From Deltaproteobacteria bacterium (GTDB lineage Bacteria > Desulfobacterota_B > Binatia > UBA9968): a DNA stretch of 22,939 nt. A program made the translations under genes and the position numbers. The notes under the pieces were generated by a model. It saw only the letters and a program-made list of their open reading frames with translations. It was not told the origin of the DNA and did no database searches. Each line of letters begins with the position of its first letter. The stretch's first letter is position 1. Where the stretch lies: NCBI GenBank assembly GCA_016193385.1, contig JACPSF010000194.1, positions 1 to 22,939 on the forward strand, in the 5' to 3' direction. Shown one piece after another: positions 1-7,285 of the stretch.

Positions 1-1
1 G

Positions 2-931
2 CAGAAGGGTGGGTGGTTGGGTTTCGACGATGGAACGATCTATTTGGGGATGGAGAAGGCCGCCGAGATTGGTCCTCCAGGCCTCATATGCATCCATCCG
101 GAGAACTACGAAATCGTCAGGATATTCGAAGATCGTCTCAAGCGAGCGGGAAGGATCGATATGGCTGCCTGGGACGAGCGTTCGCCTCATTTTTGCGAGG
201 CGGGACATGTGAGGACCTACGCCTACTACGCTGGCATTACGGGGTGCCGTCTCTATATCGTCCATACGACCACCAAAGAAGCGATAGACGAGATCCTCAA
301 GGCGAGGGCCGACGGGGTCCAAGTGTACAGCCAGACCGGACACCATTATCTGACGTTGTCTCACGATGTCTGGAAGATCAATGTCCCCCTACGAAGCGAG
401 CAGGCGATGGCCCAGCTGTGGGAAGCGCTGAGAGTAGGCCAGATTGACTGCATTGGGACGGATCATGTCGACTGGGGAATGTCGCGCGAGCAGATGGATA
501 AGGGGAACGTCTGGGAAACGAGCAGCGGCTTCCCTTCGCGCGTCGAGGCCTATTTGCCGGTCATGTTGACTGAGGGGTTCCATAAAGGGAGGATTTCCCT
601 TGAAAAGCTGGTCCAAGTCTGTAGCGAAAATCCAGCCAGGATTTTTGGCCTCTATCCTAAGAAGGGAGCGATTGCCGTCGGCTCGGATGCGGACTTTGTT
701 GTGGTCGACCTAAACCGGACCATGAAAGTGAGCCGGAATATGATCTATAGTTCCGCGGGGTGGTCTATATGGGAAGGCAAAGAGCTTAAGGGCTGGCCCG
801 TGATGACGATACTCCGGGGCCATATCATCATGGAATGGCCTGACGGGGCGCCGCGGGCAAAGATTACGGTGGAAAAGCCTTTTGGCCGCTATCTCCCGCG
901 CAAGGCCGGGCACCAGCTCTATCCGATTTAG
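2..931 (+). CDS. Dihydropyrimidinase/hydantoinase-like cyclic amidohydrolase, 5' truncated by window edge
   Basis: This family opens cyclic amides such as dihydropyrimidines, hydantoins or allantoin to N-carbamoyl acids in the cytoplasm, using a binuclear metal site. The reading frame is open to the first base, so the N-terminal part with the HxH ligands and the carbamylated lysine lies outside the window. What is visible is the family's C-terminal two thirds: GFDDGTI near the start, IHPEN (third metal His), IVHTT (fourth His), GHHYLTL, then GTDHVD with the metal Asp, and a typical ending (NPARIFGLYPKKG, GSDADFVVVD). The substrate loop cannot be assigned, so dihydropyrimidinase, hydantoinase and allantoinase all remain possible. 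It is followed after 60 bases by a binding-protein gene on the same strand, which suggests an uptake-plus-hydrolysis operon. Confidence 0.88.
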   Translation, partial: QKGGWLGFDDGTIYLGMEKAAEIGPPGLICIHPENYEIVRIFEDRLKRAGRIDMAAWDERSPHFCEAGHVRTYAYYAGITGCRLYIVHTTTKEAIDEILKARADGVQVYSQTGHHYLTLSHDVWKINVPLRSEQAMAQLWEALRVGQIDCIGTDHVDWGMSREQMDKGNVWETSSGFPSRVEAYLPVMLTEGFHKGRISLEKLVQVCSENPARIFGLYPKKGAIAVGSDADFVVVDLNRTMKVSRNMIYSSAGWSIWEGKELKGWPVMTILRGHIIMEWPDGAPRAKITVEKPFGRYLPRKAGHQLYPI

Positions 932-991
932 CCCCGGCCCGAAAGGTGGCTGTGAGATAAGTTTAGTCGCACGCGCAGAAGGAGGCTTCTT

Positions 992-1963
992 ATGTGGTTA
1001 TCTCGTTGCAAATGGATCGTCGTTTTTTTTGGAGTCTTAGCGGTCGCGTCGTCCGGCTACGCACAGACAATCAGGATCAGCTATGGAGGAACATCCGGTT
1101 ACAATGTCCCCGTCTGGGTTACCCACGAGGCTGGACTTTTTAAGAAATACGGCTTGACTGCTGAGCTCATCCTGATAAGCGGTGATGCCGCGAGTATCCA
1201 GGCGCTGCTAGCGAACGAGCTCCACTTCGCTAACGCCGCGGCAACGACGCCAATTCAGACAACCTTGCAGGGGGCGGATACCGTGATCATCGCGTCGTCC
1301 TATAACCTTATGCCTTACAGTTTCGTGGTTCATCCGGATATCCGTACTCCCGCCGATCTCAAGGGAAAGAGGATGGGGGTCTCTCGTCTTGGGGGAATTA
1401 CGGAATTTGCAGCGAGGTTGACCTTTGAAAGATTCGGGCTGGGGCAGAAGGATATGACGTTGGTTCAGACAGGACCGGACGCGCAGAGGATTGCAGCCCT
1501 GCAGTCGGGGGCTGTAGCGGCAACAGTGCTGGCGCCTCCCGGCCTCTTTGCGGCGACTTCTCTGGGGCTCAAGGTCATGGCTGATCTGGGCGATTTGGGG
1601 GTGAAGTATCCGTCGGCGGTCATGGTGGCCCGGCGTGCTTACGTGGCCCAGAACAGGGCGATGGTCAAGAGGTTTCTCATGGCTTTCGTTGAGGGGCTCC
1701 ATGTATATGCCCAAAGAAGGGACTTTACGCTTGGCGTCATGCAGAGATATGCCAGGCTAAGAGATCTAGAGGCGATGTCCAAATCGCATGACTACTTCCT
1801 TAAGAACACCGCTCTTGTGCCGCTGACGGATGCCGTTGCGATAAAGAACGCCTTGGCGGATAAGGCGGCAGGGAGGAAGTTGGAAGATTTCTTTGACAAC
1901 TCGATTGTTCAGGAGCTGGTTGATGAGGGTTTCGTGGAAAAAGTTTCCAAGGGTCCGCGTTAG
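992..1963 (+). CDS. ABC-type substrate-binding protein, NMT1/THI5-like (SsuA/TauA fold)
   Basis: A 323-residue exported binding protein. The start is supported by AGGAGG about 10 bases upstream. Residues 1-24 form a Sec signal peptide with a hydrophobic core and cleavage after GYA. The mature part has the NMT1/THI5-like layout: an opening beta strand (IRISYGG), 'HEAGLFKKYGL', 'GDAASIQALLANELHFANAAAT', then 'DLKGKRMGVSRLGG' and the second lobe. Such proteins bind small sulfonates, nitrogenous bases or aromatic acids in the periplasm. No permease or ATPase gene is adjacent, so it is an orphan binding protein here. Placement between a ring-opening hydrolase and an M20 hydrolase suggests that it captures their substrate, but this is inference. 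The ligand is unknown. Confidence 0.85.
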   Translation: MWLSRCKWIVVFFGVLAVASSGYAQTIRISYGGTSGYNVPVWVTHEAGLFKKYGLTAELILISGDAASIQALLANELHFANAAATTPIQTTLQGADTVIIASSYNLMPYSFVVHPDIRTPADLKGKRMGVSRLGGITEFAARLTFERFGLGQKDMTLVQTGPDAQRIAALQSGAVAATVLAPPGLFAATSLGLKVMADLGDLGVKYPSAVMVARRAYVAQNRAMVKRFLMAFVEGLHVYAQRRDFTLGVMQRYARLRDLEAMSKSHDYFLKNTALVPLTDAVAIKNALADKAAGRKLEDFFDNSIVQELVDEGFVEKVSKGPR

Positions 1964-2027
1964 GGTGACTGCACCTGAGTATCGTAAACTTTTTTCACCG
2001 AGAAAAGACAACAAGGAGGGAAGTCAG

Positions 2028-3269
2028 GTGAGCGCGTCGAAGGAAAAAGTTCTTGAGCAGTTGAACCGCGAGCGGTTGATCGAGTTGGCGAAAAACCTCG
2101 CGGATATCGTCAGCATCACAGGGGACGAGAAGGGGGTCGCGGAATATCTGGGCGGTGAGTTCGAGCGGCTCGGGATGGAGGTCCGGTATCAAGAGGTCGA
2201 GGACGGTAGGCCCAATGTCATTGGCACCCTGAAAGGGTCGGGAGCGGGACCGACGCTGATGTTCTGTGCTCACATGGATCACTTTGACAACCCTCAACCC
2301 ACGCAGGTGATTGGGGACCGGATCTATGGGCGGGGCCTGGTCAATATGAAGGCTGCCTTTCCTTGCTATATTGTGGCCGTAGAGGTGGTAAAGAAGGCGG
2401 GCGTTGATCTGAAGGGAAATGTCATTATTTCGGGAGTCGTGGGAGAGATCGAGAAGGCTCCGATCGGAAGATTTGCCGGAAAGAGCTATCGCGGAGGCGG
2501 TGTCGGCGCGCGCTACATGATGGACCACGGAATCGCCGCCGATATGTGCATTATCGGCGAGCCCACTGGATTGCACTTGCAGATCGGAAACGCGGGGCTT
2601 GCTTGGGCTCAGGTGACGGTAGAGGGGAAGGCGGAAAATTTTGTGATCAAGGCAGGCAGAGTCGCTGAGGCCATTCAGGAGTGGGAAAAGGAGTATCAGC
2701 AGAAGTTCCGACATCCGTTCATGCTACCGACGGTTCAGATAGGGGCAATCGAGGGCGGCAATCCTTTTAAACCGGGAACCCAGCCGGTGACTCGCCTCTA
2801 CGTGATCGTGAAAACACTTCCGGGAACGCCAACGATGGCGATTCAGCGGGAACTGGAGGGGGTCTGCGCGAAGGTCGAAGCAAAAGAAAAGGATATCAAG
2901 ACTAACGTTGAGCTCTATCTTTCCACCGATGGTTACGAGATCGCCAAGGATGAGCGCATCGTCAAAGTCATGGAGAAAGCCCATCAAGAGGTTTTCAAGA
3001 AGGCGGTCGAGTACGCTGCGCCCAAGCGCTACGGCATTACCAGCGACGGGTCGCGGATCGCGGCGTATGGGGTTCCGACGATCACTTACGGGCCCGGTTT
3101 CGGGACGCACTTAATAGATCCGACGGAGCCGGAGATTACGGAGTGGGATACCCCCTCGGGAGTCAGGCGAGGAGTCGGCATCCAGAACATGGTGAACTGC
3201 ACCAAGGTGTATGCGTCGGCGGTTTTAGAAATTTGCACCAAAGAAAGGCGCGAGCTCGGACTGAAATAG
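2028..3269 (+). CDS. M20-family amidohydrolase/peptidase-like protein with altered active-site positions
   Basis: M20 enzymes (ArgE, DapE, N-carbamoyl amidohydrolases) cleave amide bonds with a dinuclear zinc site. I chose the GTG at 2028 because AAGGAGGG lies 7 bases upstream; the protein is then 413 residues. The frame is open further upstream into the previous gene, but that part is not family-like. Visible motifs: H82-M-D84, G-R-G-L-V-N106-M-K, GEIE (E140, E142), IIGEPTG (E178) and a C-terminal GTHLIDPTE. Two things are odd. The bridging metal Asp of GRGxxDMK is Asn106. The segment after VTVEGKA, where the family normally has AH(S/T)SRP with the lid-domain His, is replaced by ENFVIKAG. 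It could be an enzyme subfamily or a catalytically altered protein. After a dihydropyrimidinase-like gene, carbamoyl-amide cleavage would fit. Confidence 0.8.
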   Translation: MSASKEKVLEQLNRERLIELAKNLADIVSITGDEKGVAEYLGGEFERLGMEVRYQEVEDGRPNVIGTLKGSGAGPTLMFCAHMDHFDNPQPTQVIGDRIYGRGLVNMKAAFPCYIVAVEVVKKAGVDLKGNVIISGVVGEIEKAPIGRFAGKSYRGGGVGARYMMDHGIAADMCIIGEPTGLHLQIGNAGLAWAQVTVEGKAENFVIKAGRVAEAIQEWEKEYQQKFRHPFMLPTVQIGAIEGGNPFKPGTQPVTRLYVIVKTLPGTPTMAIQRELEGVCAKVEAKEKDIKTNVELYLSTDGYEIAKDERIVKVMEKAHQEVFKKAVEYAAPKRYGITSDGSRIAAYGVPTITYGPGFGTHLIDPTEPEITEWDTPSGVRRGVGIQNMVNCTKVYASAVLEICTKERRELGLK

Positions 3270-3274
3270 GGGTT

Positions 3275-3361
3275 ATGATCGAGTTCACTTTTACCGAGGC
3301 GGAGCGAAAGATCGCCGAGGCTGAACTCGACCCCATTGAATCATCCGTTCATCACTGCTAG
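3275..3361 (+). CDS. Possible 28-residue small ORF
   Basis: An ATG five bases after the M20 stop opens a 28-codon frame (begins MIEFTFTEAERK, ends VHHC, TAG), with AGGGG just ahead of it. The start faintly resembles the N-terminus of acyl-CoA dehydrogenases, so it may be a gene fragment rather than a functional peptide. Coding potential cannot be judged at this length. Confidence 0.2.
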   Translation: MIEFTFTEAERKIAEAELDPIESSVHHC

Positions 3362-3400
3362 ATTGCCCCGATCTGTCACTGAGAGGAGGAAATAGATACT

Positions 3401-4210
3401 ATGTCTGATCCCGGAACGACCGTTCGCAGGTCGCTAGTGACGTTGCTTGGTGTCGCACTTATAGCTGTCTTCATCAGCGAAGGATTTGCACAAGGGACGA
3501 AAGCAGGAACCTACCTCGGAAATCCCGAAACATTGGGAAACGGGACCGCGCGTTCGTTCGTTACCTTGGACAAAGCCGGGAAGCCCACTGCGATTGGTGT
3601 GATTTTGTCTGAAACGGCGCTCTCGGGATTGCCGTCCGCAGAGCCGGAGTACGAGTACATGCTGCCCTTGCCGAAGGAAGCCGAAGTGACGGGGTACAAC
3701 CACATTGCAGTCAACTGGAACCCCAAAGGTCACCCTCCTCCGGGCGTCTACACCGTCCCCCACTTTGATTTCCACTTCTACCTGATCAGCCCCGAAGAGC
3801 GGAATAAGATCACGGCGACGGGTGATGACCTGGAGAGAGCTCATAAGGCTCCAGCCCCGGAATTCGCCCCCAAAGGCTACATTCTTCCGCCTGGAACGGA
3901 AGTGCCCCGTATGGGAGCACATATGGTGAATCCCGCAGCGCCCGAATTCCAGAAAAAGCCGTTCGCAAGGACGTTCATCTACGGGTTTTACGATGGGCAG
4001 ATGATCTTTGTCGAGCCGATGGCTACCAAGACGTTTCTGGAAAGCAAGCCCAGTGTCAGAGAGCGCATCAGCGTTCCGCAAGCATACCCTCGGTCTGCCT
4101 ATTATCCGACCAGATACGTTGTGAAATACGATCCTTCCAGCAAAGCTCTTCGGGTCTCCTTGGAAGGACTCGTGCGGCGGGACGGCAAAAAAGCGCAGGC
4201 TGCTAGATAA
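3401..4210 (+). CDS. Secreted protein resembling the TTHB210-like (DUF5602) family
   Basis: A 269-residue exported protein of unknown function. GAGGAGG ends about 10 bases before the ATG. Residues 1 to about 31 form a signal peptide with two arginines before the hydrophobic core (RRSLVTLLGVALIAV) and a likely cut after FA. The mature part contains YNHIAVNWNPKGHPPPG, VPHFDFHFYLI and GAHMVNP, clusters of His with Asp and Glu that look like a metal site, then a beta-rich C-terminal half (FIYGFYDGQMIFVEPM). From memory these features match TTHB210-like proteins, a family without known activity. It sits 131 bases after the M20 gene on the same strand and may end that operon. Family assignment is moderate; function is not claimed. 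Confidence 0.65.
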   Translation: MSDPGTTVRRSLVTLLGVALIAVFISEGFAQGTKAGTYLGNPETLGNGTARSFVTLDKAGKPTAIGVILSETALSGLPSAEPEYEYMLPLPKEAEVTGYNHIAVNWNPKGHPPPGVYTVPHFDFHFYLISPEERNKITATGDDLERAHKAPAPEFAPKGYILPPGTEVPRMGAHMVNPAAPEFQKKPFARTFIYGFYDGQMIFVEPMATKTFLESKPSVRERISVPQAYPRSAYYPTRYVVKYDPSSKALRVSLEGLVRRDGKKAQAAR

Positions 4211-4235
4211 ACGGAACGCTGAAGCTGCGCGCATC

Positions 4236-4273
4236 TCCGTCCTTGAAGGCCAAGGGCCAAAGCCACGGACGGA
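4236..4273. terminator. Hairpin between convergent genes, possible bidirectional terminator
   Basis: TCCGTCC (4236-4242) pairs perfectly with GGACGGA (4267-4273). The loop contains GGCC twice, which could add an inner stem. It lies in the 106-base gap between two genes that point at each other, where a shared terminator is expected. There is no clear T-run on either side, so the call is weak. Confidence 0.3.
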
Positions 4274-4316
4274 AGTCCCCGGTGCGGCGTTTATCTTTGT
4301 CCCAGTCTTAACCGAG

Positions 4317-5714
4317 CTACTCAATCGGCCAGCGCGGCTCGATTTTATAGGGAAGCTTGGCGACGATTTTTTCGGCTGCCTCCTGCGCCCGGCTTAATAC
4401 GCGATCCACATCTATAGTCAGAATCTTTCGGTTTTCCATGACGATGCGTCCGTCGATGACGGAAGTTTCTACGTCCGCGCCCTCGCCGGAGTATACGAGA
4501 TTCGGCACGATCGAGAAGTCGTGCATCGGTATCCAGTTGGAGCGGCGGGTCTCGACGATGATGACGTCGGCTTTTTTCCCTTTTTCCAGCGAGCCGATTT
4601 CCTTGTCCCACTGCAGTGCCCGGGCGCCGTCGACCGTGGCCATCTCCAGCGCCTTCTCGGGAGGAATCAGATCCGGAATCAGGCGGATCTCTTTGTGGAC
4701 CGTTGCGACCTCGTACATCGTGCGGAACATGTCCAGGCTGTTATTGGCCGTGCTGGAGTCACACCCCATCGCGACGGTTATCCCCATATCCAGCATCTCG
4801 GGGAATTTACCGATGATGCAGGCGCCGTAGGCCCCGTGAAGCGTCGCCCCGGGATTGTGACAGATCTTCACGTCATGCTCCTTGAGCATTTTTACTTCCT
4901 CGTTGGTGAGCACCGCCATGTGCGTCAGGAGCCAGTTCGGCTGGAGCACTCCGAGCTTGTTCATATAGGCGATAGTGGTCATCCCGGTCTTGCGACGCAC
5001 CCACTCCACCTGGTCCTTATTGACCGCGGCGTGCATCTGGACCAGCACACCATCGCGGTCCGCGGCCTGTTTGATGCGCAGGTAGAGTTGCTCGGTTACG
5101 TTCGGCTCAACTCTGAGGGCATAAGAGGCGCGAATCCGGCCGTTCTCTTTGCCATGCCAGTCGCGGACCAACTTTTCCTCAACTTTCATAGTCTCGTCGG
5201 TTGAGAGCTTCCCCAGCAGCCCTTCGGGCAGCAGCCTGTCCTGGCTCCATTGATCCATCCCGGCCCATGAAACGATGCCGCGCATCCCGCTCTCCACGAA
5301 GGCCCGGGCAACGTTCTCCATCTTGTAGCCGCCCGGATCGGCCCCTGTGGTTGTGCCGGTTCGGATCATTTCGGCGCAGCAGAGAACGGCGCTCAGGTAG
5401 GTGTACTCGTCGCTCTGATTCAGCACCACCTCGTACGGGTAGATGCGCTCGTAGCACCAGGCGATGAGATCGACGTCATCGCCCAACCCGCGTGAGAGCA
5501 TTTGGACATTATGGATGTGGGCGTCCACCAGCCCTGGCATGATGATCCGGTCTTTGGCATCGAATACCTTGTCGGCCTGGTAATTTTTCAGGGCATCGGT
5601 CTTGCCGACGTCCACGATCCGATCGTTCTCGATGGCCACAGCGCCGTTCTTGATGATCTTTCGACGCCGGTCCATAGTAATCACTGTGCCGTTTTTGATT
5701 AAGATTCGTCCCAT
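4317..5714 (-). CDS. ATZ/TRZ-type amidohydrolase lacking the HxxE glutamate
   Basis: A metal-dependent hydrolase of the group that includes S-adenosylhomocysteine/5'-methylthioadenosine deaminase, guanine deaminase and the triazine hydrolases. The start at 5714 is set by AGGAGG 9 bases upstream and gives 465 residues, a normal length. Motifs in order: VDAHIHN (H66, H68), TGTTTGADPGG, QMHAAVNKDQ (H228), LLTHMAVL (H265), CHNPGATLHGAYG and MGCDSSTANNSLDMF (D319), then the usual beta-sandwich end (GSLEKGKKADVIIV). Most relatives have HxxE at the third ligand, with Glu as the acid/base. Here that position is Val231. Substrate and even reaction are therefore uncertain. It stands alone on the minus strand, converging on the DUF5602-like gene. 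Confidence 0.83.
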   Translation of the reverse strand: MGRILIKNGTVITMDRRRKIIKNGAVAIENDRIVDVGKTDALKNYQADKVFDAKDRIIMPGLVDAHIHNVQMLSRGLGDDVDLIAWCYERIYPYEVVLNQSDEYTYLSAVLCCAEMIRTGTTTGADPGGYKMENVARAFVESGMRGIVSWAGMDQWSQDRLLPEGLLGKLSTDETMKVEEKLVRDWHGKENGRIRASYALRVEPNVTEQLYLRIKQAADRDGVLVQMHAAVNKDQVEWVRRKTGMTTIAYMNKLGVLQPNWLLTHMAVLTNEEVKMLKEHDVKICHNPGATLHGAYGACIIGKFPEMLDMGITVAMGCDSSTANNSLDMFRTMYEVATVHKEIRLIPDLIPPEKALEMATVDGARALQWDKEIGSLEKGKKADVIIVETRRSNWIPMHDFSIVPNLVYSGEGADVETSVIDGRIVMENRKILTIDVDRVLSRAQEAAEKIVAKLPYKIEPRWPIE

Positions 5715-5739
5715 GAGAAAAATCCTCCTATCCTGAGCG

Positions 5740-5767
5740 ACTATCATAGAAAAAACGTCGATGTCAA
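5740..5767 (-). promoter_or_regulatory. Candidate sigma70-type promoter for the ATZ/TRZ amidohydrolase
   Basis: On the minus strand TTGACA (5767-5762) is followed after 16 bases by GATAGT (5745-5740), 26 bases before the start codon. The -35 is perfect and the -10 matches at four of six positions. An alternative TATGAT sits too close to the -35. It is the best promoter match in this gap. Confidence 0.4.
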
Positions 5768-5840
5768 ATCGCCCAGCGAAGATTGGCGTCGAGCTATTGG
5801 AAGTCTTTACGCTTTTTGATAGAGAGTCTCTGCTTGTTAG

Positions 5841-6050
5841 TGGGGAACCCCCTTAGCGTATCTCGTTCATATAGTCCCGAGGAAAGGAGAAGGAGATGAA
5901 AAGGTGCGCGACGGAATCCAGGAGGTATTGGATCAGGCGGCTGCGCGGAATCCAAGGGCCAAGACCGCCAACCCGGACGTCTTCTATGACGATCGCTTCG
6001 TGAAAGAGCTGGAGGGCGCGGGGTTTTACAGGCAGCTTTGGGGAAAATAG
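5841..6050 (+). pseudogene. C-terminal remnant of a substrate-binding protein
   Basis: In the 434-base gap between two genes, one frame is open from 5841 to TAG at 6048-6050. Its last part, from the GTG at 5904 onward, reads like the tail of NMT1-type binding proteins: AARNPRAKTANPDVFYDD, then RFVKELEGAGFYRQLW and a terminal GK. Nothing before 5904 looks like the family, and the frame is closed by TAG at 5838. The parsimonious reading is a decayed or truncated gene of which about 40 codons remain. Expression as a 48-residue peptide from the GTG, with AGGAGA upstream, cannot be excluded. I recognise nothing else in the 5768-5840 and 6051-6136 flanks. Confidence 0.5.
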
Positions 6051-6148
6051 CCGCTGGCGCCCGGGAGTTGAAAGCCTGCGGAGAACCCCTTAAGCTAGGA
6101 GGAACGGTAAAAGTCGCCTCATAAGCATAGGCTAGTAAGGAGTCATGA

Positions 6149-7156
6149 ATGGCAAGAGTGGGTTTTGCACTGGGATACGGCAAGTTCACAAACGTCAGGG
6201 AAATCACGAGCTTAATGCGACAGGCAGAAGAGCGCGGTTATGAGATGGCCTTCTTCTCGGAGACTATCGAGCTCATGCGCGATTCTGTGACTTCGCTCGC
6301 CGCGATCGGCCTCGCAACCCAGAGGCTGATCTTAGGCACCACGCAGATCGTGCGGCTGCGCAGCGCCGTCTGTATGGCGCAAACGCTGGCCACGCTGGAC
6401 GAGTTGACTGAAGGGCGAATGACGCTCGCGCCCGGGGCCTGCACGAAAAGTCATGCAAGAGTGCACGCGGTGGAGCCGACCGAGCCCGCGCTGACGTTGA
6501 AGGAGTACATTGAAGCCATCCGGCTTCTGCTATCGGGAGAGAAGGTCTCCTATCACGGCCAGTTCGTTAAGTTCGACAATGTTGGCTTGGGGTGGAAGCC
6601 TATTCGCAGGGATATCCCGATTTACGTTCCGGCCACCAGCCGCACGGGGCTACGCCTCGCCGGGCAGGTCGCGGATGGCGTGGTCTTGAACGCAGTCTGT
6701 TCACCGGAATATACGGTCAACGCGCTCAAGATCGTCAAAGAGGCGGCCGAAGAGGCGGGCAGAGATTTCTCCAAGTTTGAGGTGGCCCAGCTCATCAACT
6801 GCTCTATCGAAGATACCCACAAGAAGGCGCTGGACGAGGTCCGCTGGGAAGTCGCCACGAAGCTCGATCCTGTCCAGCTACCTTTTATTGCCGGTCCCAA
6901 GATGCGCGTCGGGGAGCCTTACATCCGAAAAGAAGATATTCCCCTCTTTGAAAAGGCTTTCGCCAGCGGGGGAATGGACGGGCTGATCAAGGCGATCCCG
7001 GATTCCTACGTCGAAGGGATGACGGCGAGCGGAACCCCCGATGAGGTGAAAAAGCGCGTTCAGCGGTACCGCGACGCGGGAGTCAAGATACCTCTGTTGC
7101 GTCCGGCGGCGATGCACCAAACTCAGCGGCTGGTTGACCTTTTCGCGCAGAGTTAG
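6149..7156 (+). CDS. LLM-class (luciferase-like) flavin-dependent oxidoreductase
   Basis: A 335-residue TIM-barrel oxidoreductase of the bacterial luciferase / F420-dependent reductase superfamily, which uses FMNH2 or F420 to oxidise or reduce small molecules. AAGGAG ends 6 bases before the ATG; an overlapping ATG at 6145 is in another frame. Family marks: N-terminal VGFALGYG, QAEERGYEMAFFSE, 'ATQRLILGTTQIVRLRS', 'LATLDELTEGRMTLAPG', 'LKEYIEAIRLLLSGEKVSYHGQ', PIYVPATSRTGLRLAGQVADGVVLN and the closing GTPDEVKKRVQRYRDAGV. The F420-dependent and FMN-dependent groups cannot be separated by eye. It leads the hydantoinase-type operon and could carry out an oxidative step on a nitrogen heterocycle, which is inferred from context only. 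Confidence 0.88.
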   Translation: MARVGFALGYGKFTNVREITSLMRQAEERGYEMAFFSETIELMRDSVTSLAAIGLATQRLILGTTQIVRLRSAVCMAQTLATLDELTEGRMTLAPGACTKSHARVHAVEPTEPALTLKEYIEAIRLLLSGEKVSYHGQFVKFDNVGLGWKPIRRDIPIYVPATSRTGLRLAGQVADGVVLNAVCSPEYTVNALKIVKEAAEEAGRDFSKFEVAQLINCSIEDTHKKALDEVRWEVATKLDPVQLPFIAGPKMRVGEPYIRKEDIPLFEKAFASGGMDGLIKAIPDSYVEGMTASGTPDEVKKRVQRYRDAGVKIPLLRPAAMHQTQRLVDLFAQS

Positions 7157-7171
7157 AAAAGGCACTAGGCC

Positions 7172-7246
7172 CTTGAACGATTTGAACAATTTGAACGTTT
7201 TGAACGAATGGGTTCAAGCCGTTCAACCGCTTCGCTCCGTTCAACG
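7172..7246. repeat. Symmetric array of 9-base TTGAAC units, direct then inverted
   Basis: Four 9-base units (CTTGAACGA, TTTGAACAA, TTTGAACGT, TTTGAACGA; 7172-7207) are followed after 3 bases by four blocks on the other strand (GGTTCAAGC, CGTTCAACC, GCTTCGCTC, CGTTCAACG; 7211-7246). All TTGAAC/GTTCAA cores are placed symmetrically around 7208.5; only the seventh block has lost the core. The RNA could fold into a long interrupted hairpin. It fills most of the gap between the LLM gene and hyuA. Confidence 0.85.
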
Positions 7247-7285
7247 AACATTGCCTGTTGCCTCATGCCTCTAGCCTGAATCTAT

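Noticed and set aside
1893..2027. N-terminal extension of the M20 protein from a TTG at 1893
   Set aside because: It overlaps the end of the binding-protein gene in another frame, and AAGGAGGG marks the GTG at 2028.
3434..4324. Minus-strand open frame opposite the DUF5602-like gene
   Set aside because: Antisense shadow; no motif, no Shine-Dalgarno sequence, and the plus strand has a clear signal peptide and ribosome site.
6068..6096. TTGAAA-N17-TAAGCT as a promoter for the LLM gene
   Set aside because: The -10 matches at only three of six positions; not strong enough to list.
5794..6207. Minus-strand open frame in the gap before the LLM gene
   Set aside because: Proline- and arginine-rich translation with no family features; it runs antisense to the binding-protein remnant and into the LLM gene.
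7172..7246. Short regularly spaced repeats as a CRISPR array
   Set aside because: Units are 9 bases, directly adjacent, and half are inverted; there are no spacers of CRISPR length and no cas genes.
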